The translations under genes were made by a program, and so were the position numbers. This document shows positions 53,596 through 62,014 of a stretch of DNA of 64,000 nucleotides, in pieces; the first letter of the stretch is position 1; each line of letters opens with the position of its first letter. Source of the stretch: Clostridium algifaecis. Lineage in GTDB: Bacteria; Bacillota; Clostridia; Clostridiales; Clostridiaceae. The notes beneath the pieces were generated by a model, which was given only the letters and a program-made list of their open reading frames with translations, was not told where the DNA came from and made no database searches. The stretch covers positions 1 to 64,000 of the forward strand of contig NZ_JAGGLM010000006.1 in NCBI RefSeq assembly GCF_017874415.1, written 5' to 3'.

Positions 53596-54603
53596 TTATT
53601 GCTGTATTCCAGAATCTTTTATATAAGTTTTATCTATAAGGTCATTTACCTCTACATCTTTTCTTATAGTATTATTTTGTCTTAAAGTTTTAATAGTTGA
53701 TGTAAGTGATTTTGTAACTTCATCAGTTAATCTTATATCAAAGTCTTCCTTAGCAAGACCTTTTGCTACAATTTCCTTTTTTAACTTAAGTTCTTTTGAT
53801 ATAATATCAGCTGCCTGATCTGGATTTGCTTTGACCCATTTTTCCGTCTTTTCGTAGACTTTCAATACTCTTTTTATTACATCAGGATTATTTTTAGCGA
53901 AGTCATTATTTGCCATAATTAAATTTACATCATATTTAAGATTAGTTCCATCCCCTATTATGTGAGCTGTATTCTCAGCTTCAATAGAAGATGCATATGG
54001 TTCCCAAACAATTGCCGCATCAATGTTCTTTGATGTAAAAGATGTTTTTATATCAGGCGGCTGTAAATTAACAAGTTGTATATCACTTTGTTTAAGTCCT
54101 TCTGATGCCAAATACCTAGAAAGAAGCATATGTGCAGAGGAACCAACCGTAACTGCCACTTTTTTTCCTTTTAAATCTTTAGCTGACTTTATATTTGAAC
54201 CAGTTGCTGCAAGTATTGAATTTAATCTATAACCTGCTGCATAAACTCCAATAGCTTTAACATCAGTGTTATTTGCTCTCGCCTGAATGGCAGGTTGATC
54301 TCCAACTTCTCCTATATCAAGTTTTCCTCCTGCAAACGCTTCAACCATAGGTGGTCCAGATACAAAGCTTTGAAATTTAATATTTATATTATCTTTTTTA
54401 AACTCATCATTAAACCATCCTTTATTTTTGGCAATAATTAAAAGTGCATGATTTATTCCAGGTTGATAACCTATATTAATCTCTTTTAGTTTCGATGGAG
54501 ATTTTTTTGTATTATTTCCAGAATTACCACTTGTTTGTCCGCATCCTGAAAAAGCAAACAAACTTATTAATAATATTGAAACTATAGAAAATACTTTTTT
54601 CAT
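53596..54603 (-). CDS. ABC transporter substrate-binding lipoprotein (SsuA/TauA/NMT1 type)
   Basis: This 335-residue extracytoplasmic solute-binding protein has a lipoprotein signal peptide whose lipobox is FAFSGCG (Cys at about residue 20). The NMT1/SsuA-like fold follows: EINIGYQPGINHALLIIAK (about 41-59), GGKLDIGEVGDQPAI and VGSSAHMLLSRYL. This family binds sulfonates, taurine, nitrate or thiamine precursors. AAGGAGAGTGAATATT precedes the ATG at 54603; the longer frame has no signal-peptide logic. It is 19 bases after the threonine-synthase-like gene and in one operon with permease and ATPase. Confidence 0.9.
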   Translation of the reverse strand: MKKVFSIVSILLISLFAFSGCGQTSGNSGNNTKKSPSKLKEINIGYQPGINHALLIIAKNKGWFNDEFKKDNINIKFQSFVSGPPMVEAFAGGKLDIGEVGDQPAIQARANNTDVKAIGVYAAGYRLNSILAATGSNIKSAKDLKGKKVAVTVGSSAHMLLSRYLASEGLKQSDIQLVNLQPPDIKTSFTSKNIDAAIVWEPYASSIEAENTAHIIGDGTNLKYDVNLIMANNDFAKNNPDVIKRVLKVYEKTEKWVKANPDQAADIISKELKLKKEIVAKGLAKEDFDIRLTDEVTKSLTSTIKTLRQNNTIRKDVEVNDLIDKTYIKDSGIQQ

Positions 54604-54622
54604 AATATTCACTCTCCTTATT

Positions 54623-55822
54623 TTAAATATCTGCATCAATTTCAATTACCGGAAGTTTTTCTTCAACCAAATTAGGATATTTTAATCCACTTCCTGTATT
54701 CAAAAGTACAACTTTTTCATCTGATTTTAAGAAACCTGTCTTAAACAATTTATTTACTGCTGCAACTAATGTAGCTCCTTCAGGGCATATAAACAGCCCT
54801 TCAGTCTTTGCCAATAAATCAAGTGATTCAACAATTTCAGAATCTTTTACTTCAACTGCTGTCCCTTTGCTCTTTCTAATTGCATCTAAAACTATAAAAT
54901 CTCCAAGAGCTTTAGGTACACGTATTCCTCCAGCTATAGTATTTGCATTTGTGCAAAATTCAGAAGCTTCTGTATTTTCATTAAATGCTTTTACAATAGG
55001 ATTACATCCTTCCGATTGAACTGCAATAAGCTTTGGAACCTTGTCCTTAATCCATCCAAGTTCTTTAAGTTCCTGGAAAGCTTTCCATATTCCAATTATT
55101 CCCACACCGCCACCCGTTGGGTAAAGTATTGCATCTGGAAATTCCCAATTAAAATATTCTGCAATTTCAAGCCCCATAGTCTTTTTTCCTTCAATTCTAT
55201 ATGGTTCTTTAAGTGTAGCTGCATCAAACCATCCGTATTTTTTTACACCTTTAGCTATTATTTTGCCAGCATCAGATATTAATCCCTTAACAAGATAAGT
55301 TTTTGAGCCATATATAAATGCCTCTTTTTTAGCCAGATCAGGTGCATCTTGAGGCATAGCAACTACAAGTTCAATTCCTGCTTTAGCAGCATATGCTGAC
55401 CATGCTCCTCCTGCATTACCTGCTGTAGGCATTGCTATTGTTTTTATTCCAAGTTCCTTAGCCTTTGATAATCCAACTGCAGCTCCCCTTGCCTTGAATG
55501 TTCCTGTAGGATTTAGTCCTTCATCCTTAATATATAAATTCTTTAACCCTATTCTTTCTCCTAAATCTTTGGCTTTAAGTACAGGAGTATCTCCTTCACC
55601 AAGAGTTACTATATTTTTTTCATCTTCAATTGGCAATAGTTCTCTAAATCTGAATAATCCTTTTTCTCTAGTTTTAAATACATTTTTGTCTACATTCTTT
55701 TTTATTTTTTCCAAATCGTATCTTACAAGTAATGGACCACCACACTCACATAAATTATGTGGCTCATCTATTGAATATTTTTTTCCACACTTTGAACATT
55801 CTAAATAACTAAAATAACTCAT
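54623..55822 (-). CDS. Threonine synthase-like PLP enzyme
   Basis: This 399-residue fold-type II PLP enzyme has an N-terminal four-cysteine zinc ribbon (CSKCG at 9-13 and LCECGG about 28-33). The PLP lysine lies in NPTGTFKARGAAVG (about 103-116) and the phosphate-binding loop in LYPTGGGVGIIG (about 232-243). It is closest in plan to threonine synthase of the archaeal/plant type; cysteate synthase is a known paralog with the same plan. Its place inside a SAM-riboswitch-controlled sulfonate-type ABC operon is unusual for a plain threonine synthase. I therefore keep the reaction open: threonine synthesis or a sulfur-related beta/gamma-replacement. Confidence 0.8.
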   Translation of the reverse strand: MSYFSYLECSKCGKKYSIDEPHNLCECGGPLLVRYDLEKIKKNVDKNVFKTREKGLFRFRELLPIEDEKNIVTLGEGDTPVLKAKDLGERIGLKNLYIKDEGLNPTGTFKARGAAVGLSKAKELGIKTIAMPTAGNAGGAWSAYAAKAGIELVVAMPQDAPDLAKKEAFIYGSKTYLVKGLISDAGKIIAKGVKKYGWFDAATLKEPYRIEGKKTMGLEIAEYFNWEFPDAILYPTGGGVGIIGIWKAFQELKELGWIKDKVPKLIAVQSEGCNPIVKAFNENTEASEFCTNANTIAGGIRVPKALGDFIVLDAIRKSKGTAVEVKDSEIVESLDLLAKTEGLFICPEGATLVAAVNKLFKTGFLKSDEKVVLLNTGSGLKYPNLVEEKLPVIEIDADI

Positions 55823-55863
55823 AATAACTACTCCTTTAAAATTATATTTTTTATATCGTTAAT

Positions 55864-56652
55864 TTATATATTATATGAAAATGGATTTTCTACTTTAGTA
55901 AAAAATTCATCATATATCTTGCTTTTAATACATGTAAAATCATATCCACTTCTATCACGAGGCCTTGATAATTCAACAGGCACTATTTTCTTAATTGTTC
56001 CTGGTCTGCTGGATAGAACTATTACCCTATCGCCAAGATATATAGCTTCATCTATATCATGGGTTACAAGTATCATGGTAGTATTTTCTTTTTCCCATAT
56101 TTTTAAAATTTCCTGCTGCATATTAATACGTGTCATTGCATCTAAAGCACCAAATGGTTCGTCTAATAATAGAAGCTTAGGTTTATTTATAAGAGCCCTA
56201 GCAATACTTATTCTTTGTTTCATACCACCTGACAATTGATCAGGATATGCTTTTGCAAAACTAGTAAGTCCAACTAATTCAAGCTGCTTGTGGACTAATT
56301 CTTTTTTTTCAGAATTTGATACTCTTCTACTAAGTCCAAAAGCTATATTCTTTTCTACTGTAAGCCACGGAAAAAGTCGTGCTTCCTGAAAAATCATTCC
56401 ACGATCTACTCTAGGTCCTTTAATAGATTCTCCATATGATAATATATTACCTGAATAATTTCTATCCAAACCAACTATCATTCTAAGCAAAGTACTCTTG
56501 CCACATCCACTAGATCCAACAATGCTTAAGAATTCTCCTTGATTGACTGATAAACTTATATTATTCAATACATTAAAATTTCCACCATCTATTTTAAAAG
56601 TCTTGCTAAGATTCTGTATTTCAATTGATTTTAAAGTTTTTTTATCATTCAT
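55864..56652 (-). CDS. ABC transporter ATP-binding protein (SsuB/TauB type)
   Basis: This 262-residue ATPase has Walker A GSSGCGKST (about residues 45-53), a Q-loop in MIFQEARLFPW, the signature LSGGMKQR (about 134-141), Walker B LLLLDEPFGALD (about 156-167) and the switch LVTHDIDEA. The aromatic-type Q-loop sequence and size fit the nitrate/sulfonate/taurine group. GAGGTGCAAAGTT precedes the ATG at 56652. It follows the permease by 23 bases. Confidence 0.92.
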   Translation of the reverse strand: MNDKKTLKSIEIQNLSKTFKIDGGNFNVLNNISLSVNQGEFLSIVGSSGCGKSTLLRMIVGLDRNYSGNILSYGESIKGPRVDRGMIFQEARLFPWLTVEKNIAFGLSRRVSNSEKKELVHKQLELVGLTSFAKAYPDQLSGGMKQRISIARALINKPKLLLLDEPFGALDAMTRINMQQEILKIWEKENTTMILVTHDIDEAIYLGDRVIVLSSRPGTIKKIVPVELSRPRDRSGYDFTCIKSKIYDEFFTKVENPFSYNI

Positions 56653-56675
56653 AACTTTGCACCTCTTTTTTAATT

Positions 56676-57464
56676 TCAACTATTTACATTCCATCTAATA
56701 ACTAAAACTTGTAATTTTTTTATCATGTAATCTATTAAAAATCCAATCACACCTATTGAAAAAACCCCAACTAACATGACATCTGGCTGCGAAAGTTCCC
56801 TCGCATATGATATTGAATATCCTATACCTGAAGTAGCTGCAATTATTTCAGCTGTAATAACACTCATCCATGCACTCCCAATTCCTATTCGAAGTCCTGT
56901 AAAAATAGATGGAAGAGCTGATGGGAAAACTATTTTTGTAAGTACTTCAAGCTTATTTTTTTCTAATATTTCAGAAACTTCCAAATATTTTTTATCTGCT
57001 CCTTTTATACCATAAATAGTATTTATGAGTATAGGCCAGAAACTTCCAATTACTATTACAGTTATTTTAGAAGCTTCATCTATTCCCATCCACAGTATAA
57101 GTACAGGAACCCATGCTACAATAGGTATTGGTCTTAAAAAACCTATAAGCAAATCTACAGCTTTTTCTGCTATTCTGAACAATCCAATCAATATACCACA
57201 AATTATACCCAAAGATGCTCCTATACAATATCCTTTTACAACTCTTAGTATACTTATGGATAAATTTCTTGCCAAATCTCCGCTTTTAACCATATCTATA
57301 AATGCTAAAAATATAGTATGAGGAGAAGGAAGAACAGATTGCTTAACAAGTCCTTTATCACTTAAAACCTGCCATAGTAATATTATTATTACCGGAACTA
57401 CCAATGCAATAGCTATGTTTCCTATCATTTTAATTTTTTTGTTCAAATCAAATTTTATATTCAT
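56676..57464 (-). CDS. ABC transporter permease (SsuC/TauC type)
   Basis: This 262-residue membrane permease has six hydrophobic segments and the cytoplasmic EAA-like loop (YLEVSEILEKNKLEVLTKIVFPSALPSIFTG, about residues 164-194, shown by its ends). It belongs to the BPD_transp_1 sulfonate/nitrate group. The ATG at 57464 is spaced properly from GAGAGGTG; an ATG two codons earlier is too close. It is the first gene after the T-box/SAM-I leader, so the whole run from here is under that control. Confidence 0.92.
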   Translation of the reverse strand: MNIKFDLNKKIKMIGNIAIALVVPVIIILLWQVLSDKGLVKQSVLPSPHTIFLAFIDMVKSGDLARNLSISILRVVKGYCIGASLGIICGILIGLFRIAEKAVDLLIGFLRPIPIVAWVPVLILWMGIDEASKITVIVIGSFWPILINTIYGIKGADKKYLEVSEILEKNKLEVLTKIVFPSALPSIFTGLRIGIGSAWMSVITAEIIAATSGIGYSISYARELSQPDVMLVGVFSIGVIGFLIDYMIKKLQVLVIRWNVNS

Positions 57465-57600
57465 TTTCATTCACCTCTCTTGGTATTATATTAAATTCAA
57501 TAAATAAATTTTGTAATATATAAAATATTCAAATTATTATTTCTATAAGTTTTATCTTATTTAATTGATATCTTACATAGTAATTAAAACTTATTTTAAT

Positions 57601-57635
57601 TAAAAAAGCTGTTTTTCGTATAAGAAAAACAGCTT
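57601..57635 (-). terminator. Terminator of the SAM-I riboswitch
   Basis: AAGCTGTTTTTC pairs with GAAAAACAGCTT on the minus strand with a 6-base loop, followed by TTTTTAATT. It lies 40 bases after the SAM aptamer and 137 bases before the permease start. It is the expected OFF-switch of that riboswitch. Confidence 0.85.
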
Positions 57636-57673
57636 GAAATTCAAGTTAAAAACTCAATTAACTCAACTACTTT

Positions 57674-57781
57674 TCTTATCTTCCAGAACAAATTACTTAT
57701 TCTGCAGGAATTGACACCGATACATATAAATGCCGGTTGTCGGGTTTCATAGGGCCAGTCCCTCTACCTCTCTTGATAAGA
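57674..57781 (-). promoter_or_regulatory. SAM-I riboswitch (S-box)
   Basis: On the minus strand the S-box core is clear: CTTATCAAGAGAGG at the 5' side (57780), then GGGACTGGCCC, TGAAACCC and GACAACC. GTGTCAATTCC follows, and GATAAG at 57680 pairs with the first CTTATC as helix P1. SAM binding would allow the downstream terminator to form and stop expression of the ABC/PLP operon. Very close match to the family consensus; regulation by SAM is established for this class. Confidence 0.93.
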
Positions 57782-57873
57782 GAATAACTATAATTTAATT
57801 TTATTTAATAATATTAAATCATTTATTCCACTTTGTCAATATTAACAATATTTAATTTTTTAATTAAGAATAT

Positions 57874-58072
57874 AAAAAATTCTCCCCCTATAAATACAAA
57901 GGCAGAATTAATTCCGCGGTCCCACTCTGTTTACTATAAAATAAATTTATAGTAACTCTTATACTTAAATGCTCAAGAGTGCACTTCAATTAATAATATT
58001 CAAGATCTCTTCCAGCTCATTAAAGATCTCTCTCTTGGAATTCTTCTTAATTTACTCTTTCCTTCATTGCAT
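57874..58072 (-). promoter_or_regulatory. T-box riboswitch upstream of the SAM-I riboswitch (Cys or Val specifier)
   Basis: The minus strand shows GGAAAGAGTAAATTAAG opening stem I, the AGAGAGATC and GAGCTGG distal parts, and specifier region GAAGTGCACTC (57987-57977). The T-box AGAGTGGGACCGCGG (57928-57914) and a terminator, AATTCTGCC with GGGGGAGAATT and six T (57909-57874), follow. The specifier reads UGC (Cys) or GUG (Val) depending on phase; spacing like the other two T-boxes here gives GUG, sulfur context favours UGC. This is the first of two switches in tandem. Confidence 0.85.
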
Positions 58073-58156
58073 AAAATAATTTATTTTTAAAATCTAATAA
58101 ATATTACTTTTATAATTTCTTGATTTCATATATGATTATATCAAACACATAGACAT

Positions 58157-58189
58157 ATATCAAATACTTAAAATATATAGAATTGATAT
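58157..58189. promoter_or_regulatory. Candidate LysR operator in the divergent promoter region
   Basis: ATATCAA (58157-58163) and TTGATAT (58183-58189) are inverted repeats 19 bases apart, 37 bases upstream of the LysR start; another TTGAT/ATATCAA pair lies just to the left (about 58122-58145). Such AT-rich dyads are typical LysR sites. Function inferred. Confidence 0.4.
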
Positions 58190-58225
58190 GAAAAACATAT
58201 AAATAAAGTGAGGAAGGATTATTTT

Positions 58226-59098
58226 ATGGATATTAGACAGCTCAAATACTTTTTGAAAATTGTCGAAAAGGGTAGTATAACTAAAGCGGCAGCAGAATTA
58301 CATATAGCTCAACCCCCATTAAGTCAACAATTAAAATCACTTGAGGATGAACTTGGTATAAAACTAATAGAAAGAAATACCAGAAAGATTCAGATAACAG
58401 ATGCCGGCAAAATATTGCAATATCGTTCTAAACAAATTCTAGAACTAACTAAAAATACAGAAAAAGAATTAAAGGATCTAAAACATGGCTCTAAAGGAAT
58501 ATTGTCCCTAGGAACTGTTCCATCTTCAGGTACTACAATATTGCTAAAAAAAATAAATCAATTTCACGAAAAGTATCCCCATATAAATTTTAAAATAAAA
58601 GAAAGCAATACTTTTGAAATATTAAAATTATTAACTATAGGGACTATAGAATTGGGCATAGTATTTACACCTTTTAATTCGGAAGCTTTCGAGTCATTGA
58701 TGCTTGAAAGTGAACCAATGGTAATTGCTTTTAGATCTGGGGATTATTTTAATAACAACAACTACTACAAAATCGGTTTAAATGAACTTATAAATAAACC
58801 ACTTATAATAGACCAAAAATTTAAGGATATGTTAATCCATTCATGTCAGCAATCTGGATTTGAGCCAAGGATATTATGTGAAAATCAAGATGCTAGAGCA
58901 GTACTCCTATGGGCAAATTCTGGAATTGGAATAGGGATAGTTCCTAAATCAGCTTCTCAACTTATACCAAGCTTAAATCTACAATATATAGAAATAGATG
59001 ACTTAATTTTAAAAACAAGACCTGCTGTAGTATGGTTAAGAAACAGAATTCTATCTGATATCTCAAAAAACTTTTTAGAAACCTTTAAATGCAATTAA
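58226..59098 (+). CDS. LysR-family transcriptional regulator
   Basis: This 290-residue LTTR has an N-terminal winged HTH (residues 1-60; QLKYFLKIVEKGSITKAAAE and AQPPLSQQLKSLEDELG) and a periplasmic-binding-like effector domain (about 90-290). It is divergent from the ABC/PLP operon, whose leader lies in between, and the candidate operator sits in that gap. This is the classic arrangement for a regulator of the neighbouring operon; sulfur LTTRs (CysB/Cbl/YtlI) work this way. The start at 58226 follows GAGGAAGGATT. Effector unknown. Confidence 0.9.
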   Translation: MDIRQLKYFLKIVEKGSITKAAAELHIAQPPLSQQLKSLEDELGIKLIERNTRKIQITDAGKILQYRSKQILELTKNTEKELKDLKHGSKGILSLGTVPSSGTTILLKKINQFHEKYPHINFKIKESNTFEILKLLTIGTIELGIVFTPFNSEAFESLMLESEPMVIAFRSGDYFNNNNYYKIGLNELINKPLIIDQKFKDMLIHSCQQSGFEPRILCENQDARAVLLWANSGIGIGIVPKSASQLIPSLNLQYIEIDDLILKTRPAVVWLRNRILSDISKNFLETFKCN

Positions 59099-59128
59099 TC
59101 TTTTGATTGTTTTGCATTTAAAAGAATT

Positions 59129-60829
59129 TTACTCTGCTTTCCACTCACCTTGATTTAAGAAATTTTTGGCACTTTGTTCTGCCTTTTTAACAATATCTTC
59201 TTTATATCCTAAAATGCCTAAAAGTTTTATGGCATTTTGAGTAGTAGATCTACCATTATGTACTTTATAGTCAAAAGATATATCATTGCCTATAATATTT
59301 TCCTGGAAATGATAATTTTCAAAATATTTTTCCAGTATATACGTGAGCTCTACATCGTGTGTAGCTGCTATACATATACAATTGCTTAAAGTCAAATATT
59401 TAAGAACCTGGGAAGATGCTGCTATTCTTTCAACTGTATTTGTACCTCTAAGAATCTCATCTATGAAACATATAGTTGGTATATTTTCATCTATACTGTC
59501 TATAATTCTTTTAAGTGATTTAGTTTCTGTTATATAGTAACTTTCTTTACTTAATATATTATCTCTCAAAGCCATGGAAGTATATATTTTTGAATAGTAT
59601 GTCTTAAATTCACTAGCAGTACAGGTTCATATAGTCTGTGCAAATATACAATTTACTGCTATAGTCTTTAAAAATGTAGATTTGCCAGAAGCATTTGAAC
59701 CCGTAATAAGTATGGAATCTGAAATATCTATCGAATTTGCTACACCATGAGGTATTAGAGGATGTCTTACATCTTTTAATACAATATCCTGCTCTTTTTT
59801 GTTATCACATTTATAAAGTTCTGGAATTGTATAATTTTTTACTCTGCATCTATAAGAAGCAATTGATATAGAGCTATCTATAATTCCAAGTACTTGAAAA
59901 ATAGTTTTAAATTCCTCATTATCTGTCTTAAGTTTTTTGTTCATCTTCTCATAATTTATTAAATCTTTTAAGAAAATTATATTAATATAAGAAATCATAA
60001 CAGATGCATCTGTACTATTACTATTTAAATCAAAGTGTACATTTTTAAATTGCTTTACTGACTTTATTACATTTTTAAGTATATTATTATAATATTCAAT
60101 TTCCTTTATATTTTCCTTTAATATTAAATTTGAGCATTTTATCATTTGTATTATATACGAATAAGCTCTCAATTTATAATCAATTCTCTGTTTAACATAA
60201 TAATGTAATACACTATTAATCATAAATGATATAAATAATGACATTAACCCAATACCTAAATTTAAAAACATTATACCAACAGATACTAATGGTACTATGC
60301 TTAATATTCTATATATGATTAATTTAGATTCTTGATTTTTTTGAGTATAATTTAAAAAATAACTACTTATATCTGATCCCCTTTTCCTTCCTAGTTTAGC
60401 AAGGTTATACTGAATCTTTTCTCTTTTTTCTTTATTGTTTTGAAAAAATTCAATGAGCTTGTTTCTATTTTTGAGTTTTATATCATCATAAATAGGCTCT
60501 CTTAGCATAACATATAAACATTCTTCTCCAGGTGTACTTTCCGTGCTGTTTATATACTTAAATATTTCGTCCATTTCTAAATCATTCCATGTGATTTCAT
60601 CTATAAAAAATTTACCTTTATATTCGCATTTTTTATTATAAAAATATTTTGATATATAACTAATATTGTCAGAAGTATATTTTCTATCTAATTTATTTCC
60701 CCATTCCCTTTCTATTCTTCTTTTAATTTTCCTGTTATTTTTTATGTTTGATATTATAGAACATGCAAGTATTGATACTGCAGCACCTGCCAAGCAAAAT
60801 ATTAAAACGATATCTTTTGGTAAATTCAT
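59129..60829 (-). pseudogene. MutS-related ATPase gene interrupted by an in-frame TGA
   Basis: Two frames (60829-59627 and downstream to 59129) are in the same phase and separated only by a TGA at 59629-59627. Read through, they give a protein of about 566 residues of the MutS-related type, with an N-terminal membrane segment (about 8-28) and two more (about 175-215). Walker A TGSNASGKST lies just before the stop, and Walker B CFIDEILRGTNT and HDVELTYIL after it. The stop separates Walker A from Walker B, so the gene is inactive unless the stop is read or is a sequencing error. Function of this MutS branch is unknown. Confidence 0.8.
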
Positions 60830-60917
60830 GCTTTATATTTCTCCTCAATTAATAAATTTTACTATAGTTTACCAGTGTTATTTGTTTATATCAAGCATTC
60901 CATATTTATAATATAAA

Positions 60918-60950
60918 AAAAGTATGCCTATTTAAAATAAACATACTTTT
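60918..60950 (-). terminator. Terminator after the sugar kinase gene
   Basis: AAAAGTATG pairs with CATACTTTT on the minus strand around a 15-base AT-rich loop and runs into seven T. It lies about 20 bases after the kinase stop. Confidence 0.7.
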
Positions 60951-60968
60951 ATAATCAATTATTGTATT

Positions 60969-61925
60969 CTATTTTCTGCTATTTATAAAATCATCAAGAT
61001 GAGCCTTATCTGGATAACCATCATTATCACCAGCAGACATTACAGCAAGTGCTCCTATAGCATTTCCTCTTTGAACTGCATATTTAATACCCAAGCCTTC
61101 AAGTAATCCACTTATAAGTCCAACAGCAAATCCATCTCCTGCACCTACTGTATCCACAACTTTCTCAACCTTAAAACCTTTTACTGTAAATGATCCATCC
61201 TTAGACTTTACATAAGCACCTTCGCTTCCAAGTTTCACAACAACAGTTTTAACCCCTTTATTTAAATAAAAATCTGCAATTTCTTCTGGCTTGTCACTTC
61301 CAGTTAATATTAATCCTTCACTTATTCCAGGAAGTACAATATCACTCTTAAATGCTATATCATTTATAACCTGTTTCATTTCTTCCTTGTCTTTCCAAAG
61401 AGGCAATCTTAAATTTGGATCAAATGTAATCCTAACATTATTTTCTTTTGCAATTTCTAATAATTTATAAACAGATTCTCTACAATTCTTAGATAATGCC
61501 GGGAATATACCTGTCAAATGCATGTGTTTCAATCCATTAACATCAAGTTTATTTAAATCATTTACTGAAAAATGAGATGCTGCAGAATTTTTTCTGAAAT
61601 AAAATATACCAGGATCTCCATGGCTAACTTTTGATTTTAACTGATATCCGGTAAAATATTCATCAGTCTCACCTATATAATCCGTACCTATCTTCTCTTT
61701 ATTTAAACTCTCCTTTATAAAATATCCAAAAGGATCTTGTCCTATTTTAGTTATATATTGTGTTGAATGTCCAAGCCTCGAAAGCCCTACACATACATTA
61801 ACTTCTGCTCCTGCCAAAAATTTTTCATAGAATTTTACATCTTTTAATTCCTTATCAACTTCATTTTCTCCACTAGCAGCAAACAATGTCAATGGCTCTC
61901 CAATAGTTAAAAATTCACTCATCAT
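60969..61925 (-). CDS. PfkB-family sugar kinase (2-keto-3-deoxygluconate kinase-like)
   Basis: This kinase of about 318 residues is of the ribokinase/PfkB family. The N-terminal TIGEPLTLF and GAEVNVCVGLSRLG (about 38-51) and the C-terminal DTVGAGDGFAVGL (catalytic Asp, about 258-270) are typical. The early EPL and the FYFRKNSAA region fit KdgK-type enzymes better than fructokinase. GGAGGAATAT precedes tandem ATGs at 61925 and 61922. It lies under a LacI-type operator (61987) and beside the LacI and GH31 genes, so it is part of a sugar catabolic locus. Confidence 0.85.
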   Translation of the reverse strand: MMSEFLTIGEPLTLFAASGENEVDKELKDVKFYEKFLAGAEVNVCVGLSRLGHSTQYITKIGQDPFGYFIKESLNKEKIGTDYIGETDEYFTGYQLKSKVSHGDPGIFYFRKNSAASHFSVNDLNKLDVNGLKHMHLTGIFPALSKNCRESVYKLLEIAKENNVRITFDPNLRLPLWKDKEEMKQVINDIAFKSDIVLPGISEGLILTGSDKPEEIADFYLNKGVKTVVVKLGSEGAYVKSKDGSFTVKGFKVEKVVDTVGAGDGFAVGLISGLLEGLGIKYAVQRGNAIGALAVMSAGDNDGYPDKAHLDDFINSRK

Positions 61926-61986
61926 ATATTCCTCCATTTTTATAAATTATTCTATATTCAACTAAACACTTTTAAGTGTTTTTTAG

Positions 61987-61996
61987 AAACCGGTTT
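61987..61996. promoter_or_regulatory. LacI-family operator upstream of the kinase gene
   Basis: AAACCGGTTT is a perfect palindrome with a central CpG, as expected for LacI/GalR-type operators. It lies about 60 bases upstream of the kinase start in the gap after lacI. A nearly identical site lies before the regulator itself. Confidence 0.6.
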
Positions 61997-62014
61997 ATAA
62001 ATAATATATACCCA

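Noticed and set aside
59627-59629. UGA read as selenocysteine in the MutS-like gene
   Set aside because: No SECIS-like hairpin was evident and MutS ATPases have no selenocysteine at this place; a nonsense change is simpler.
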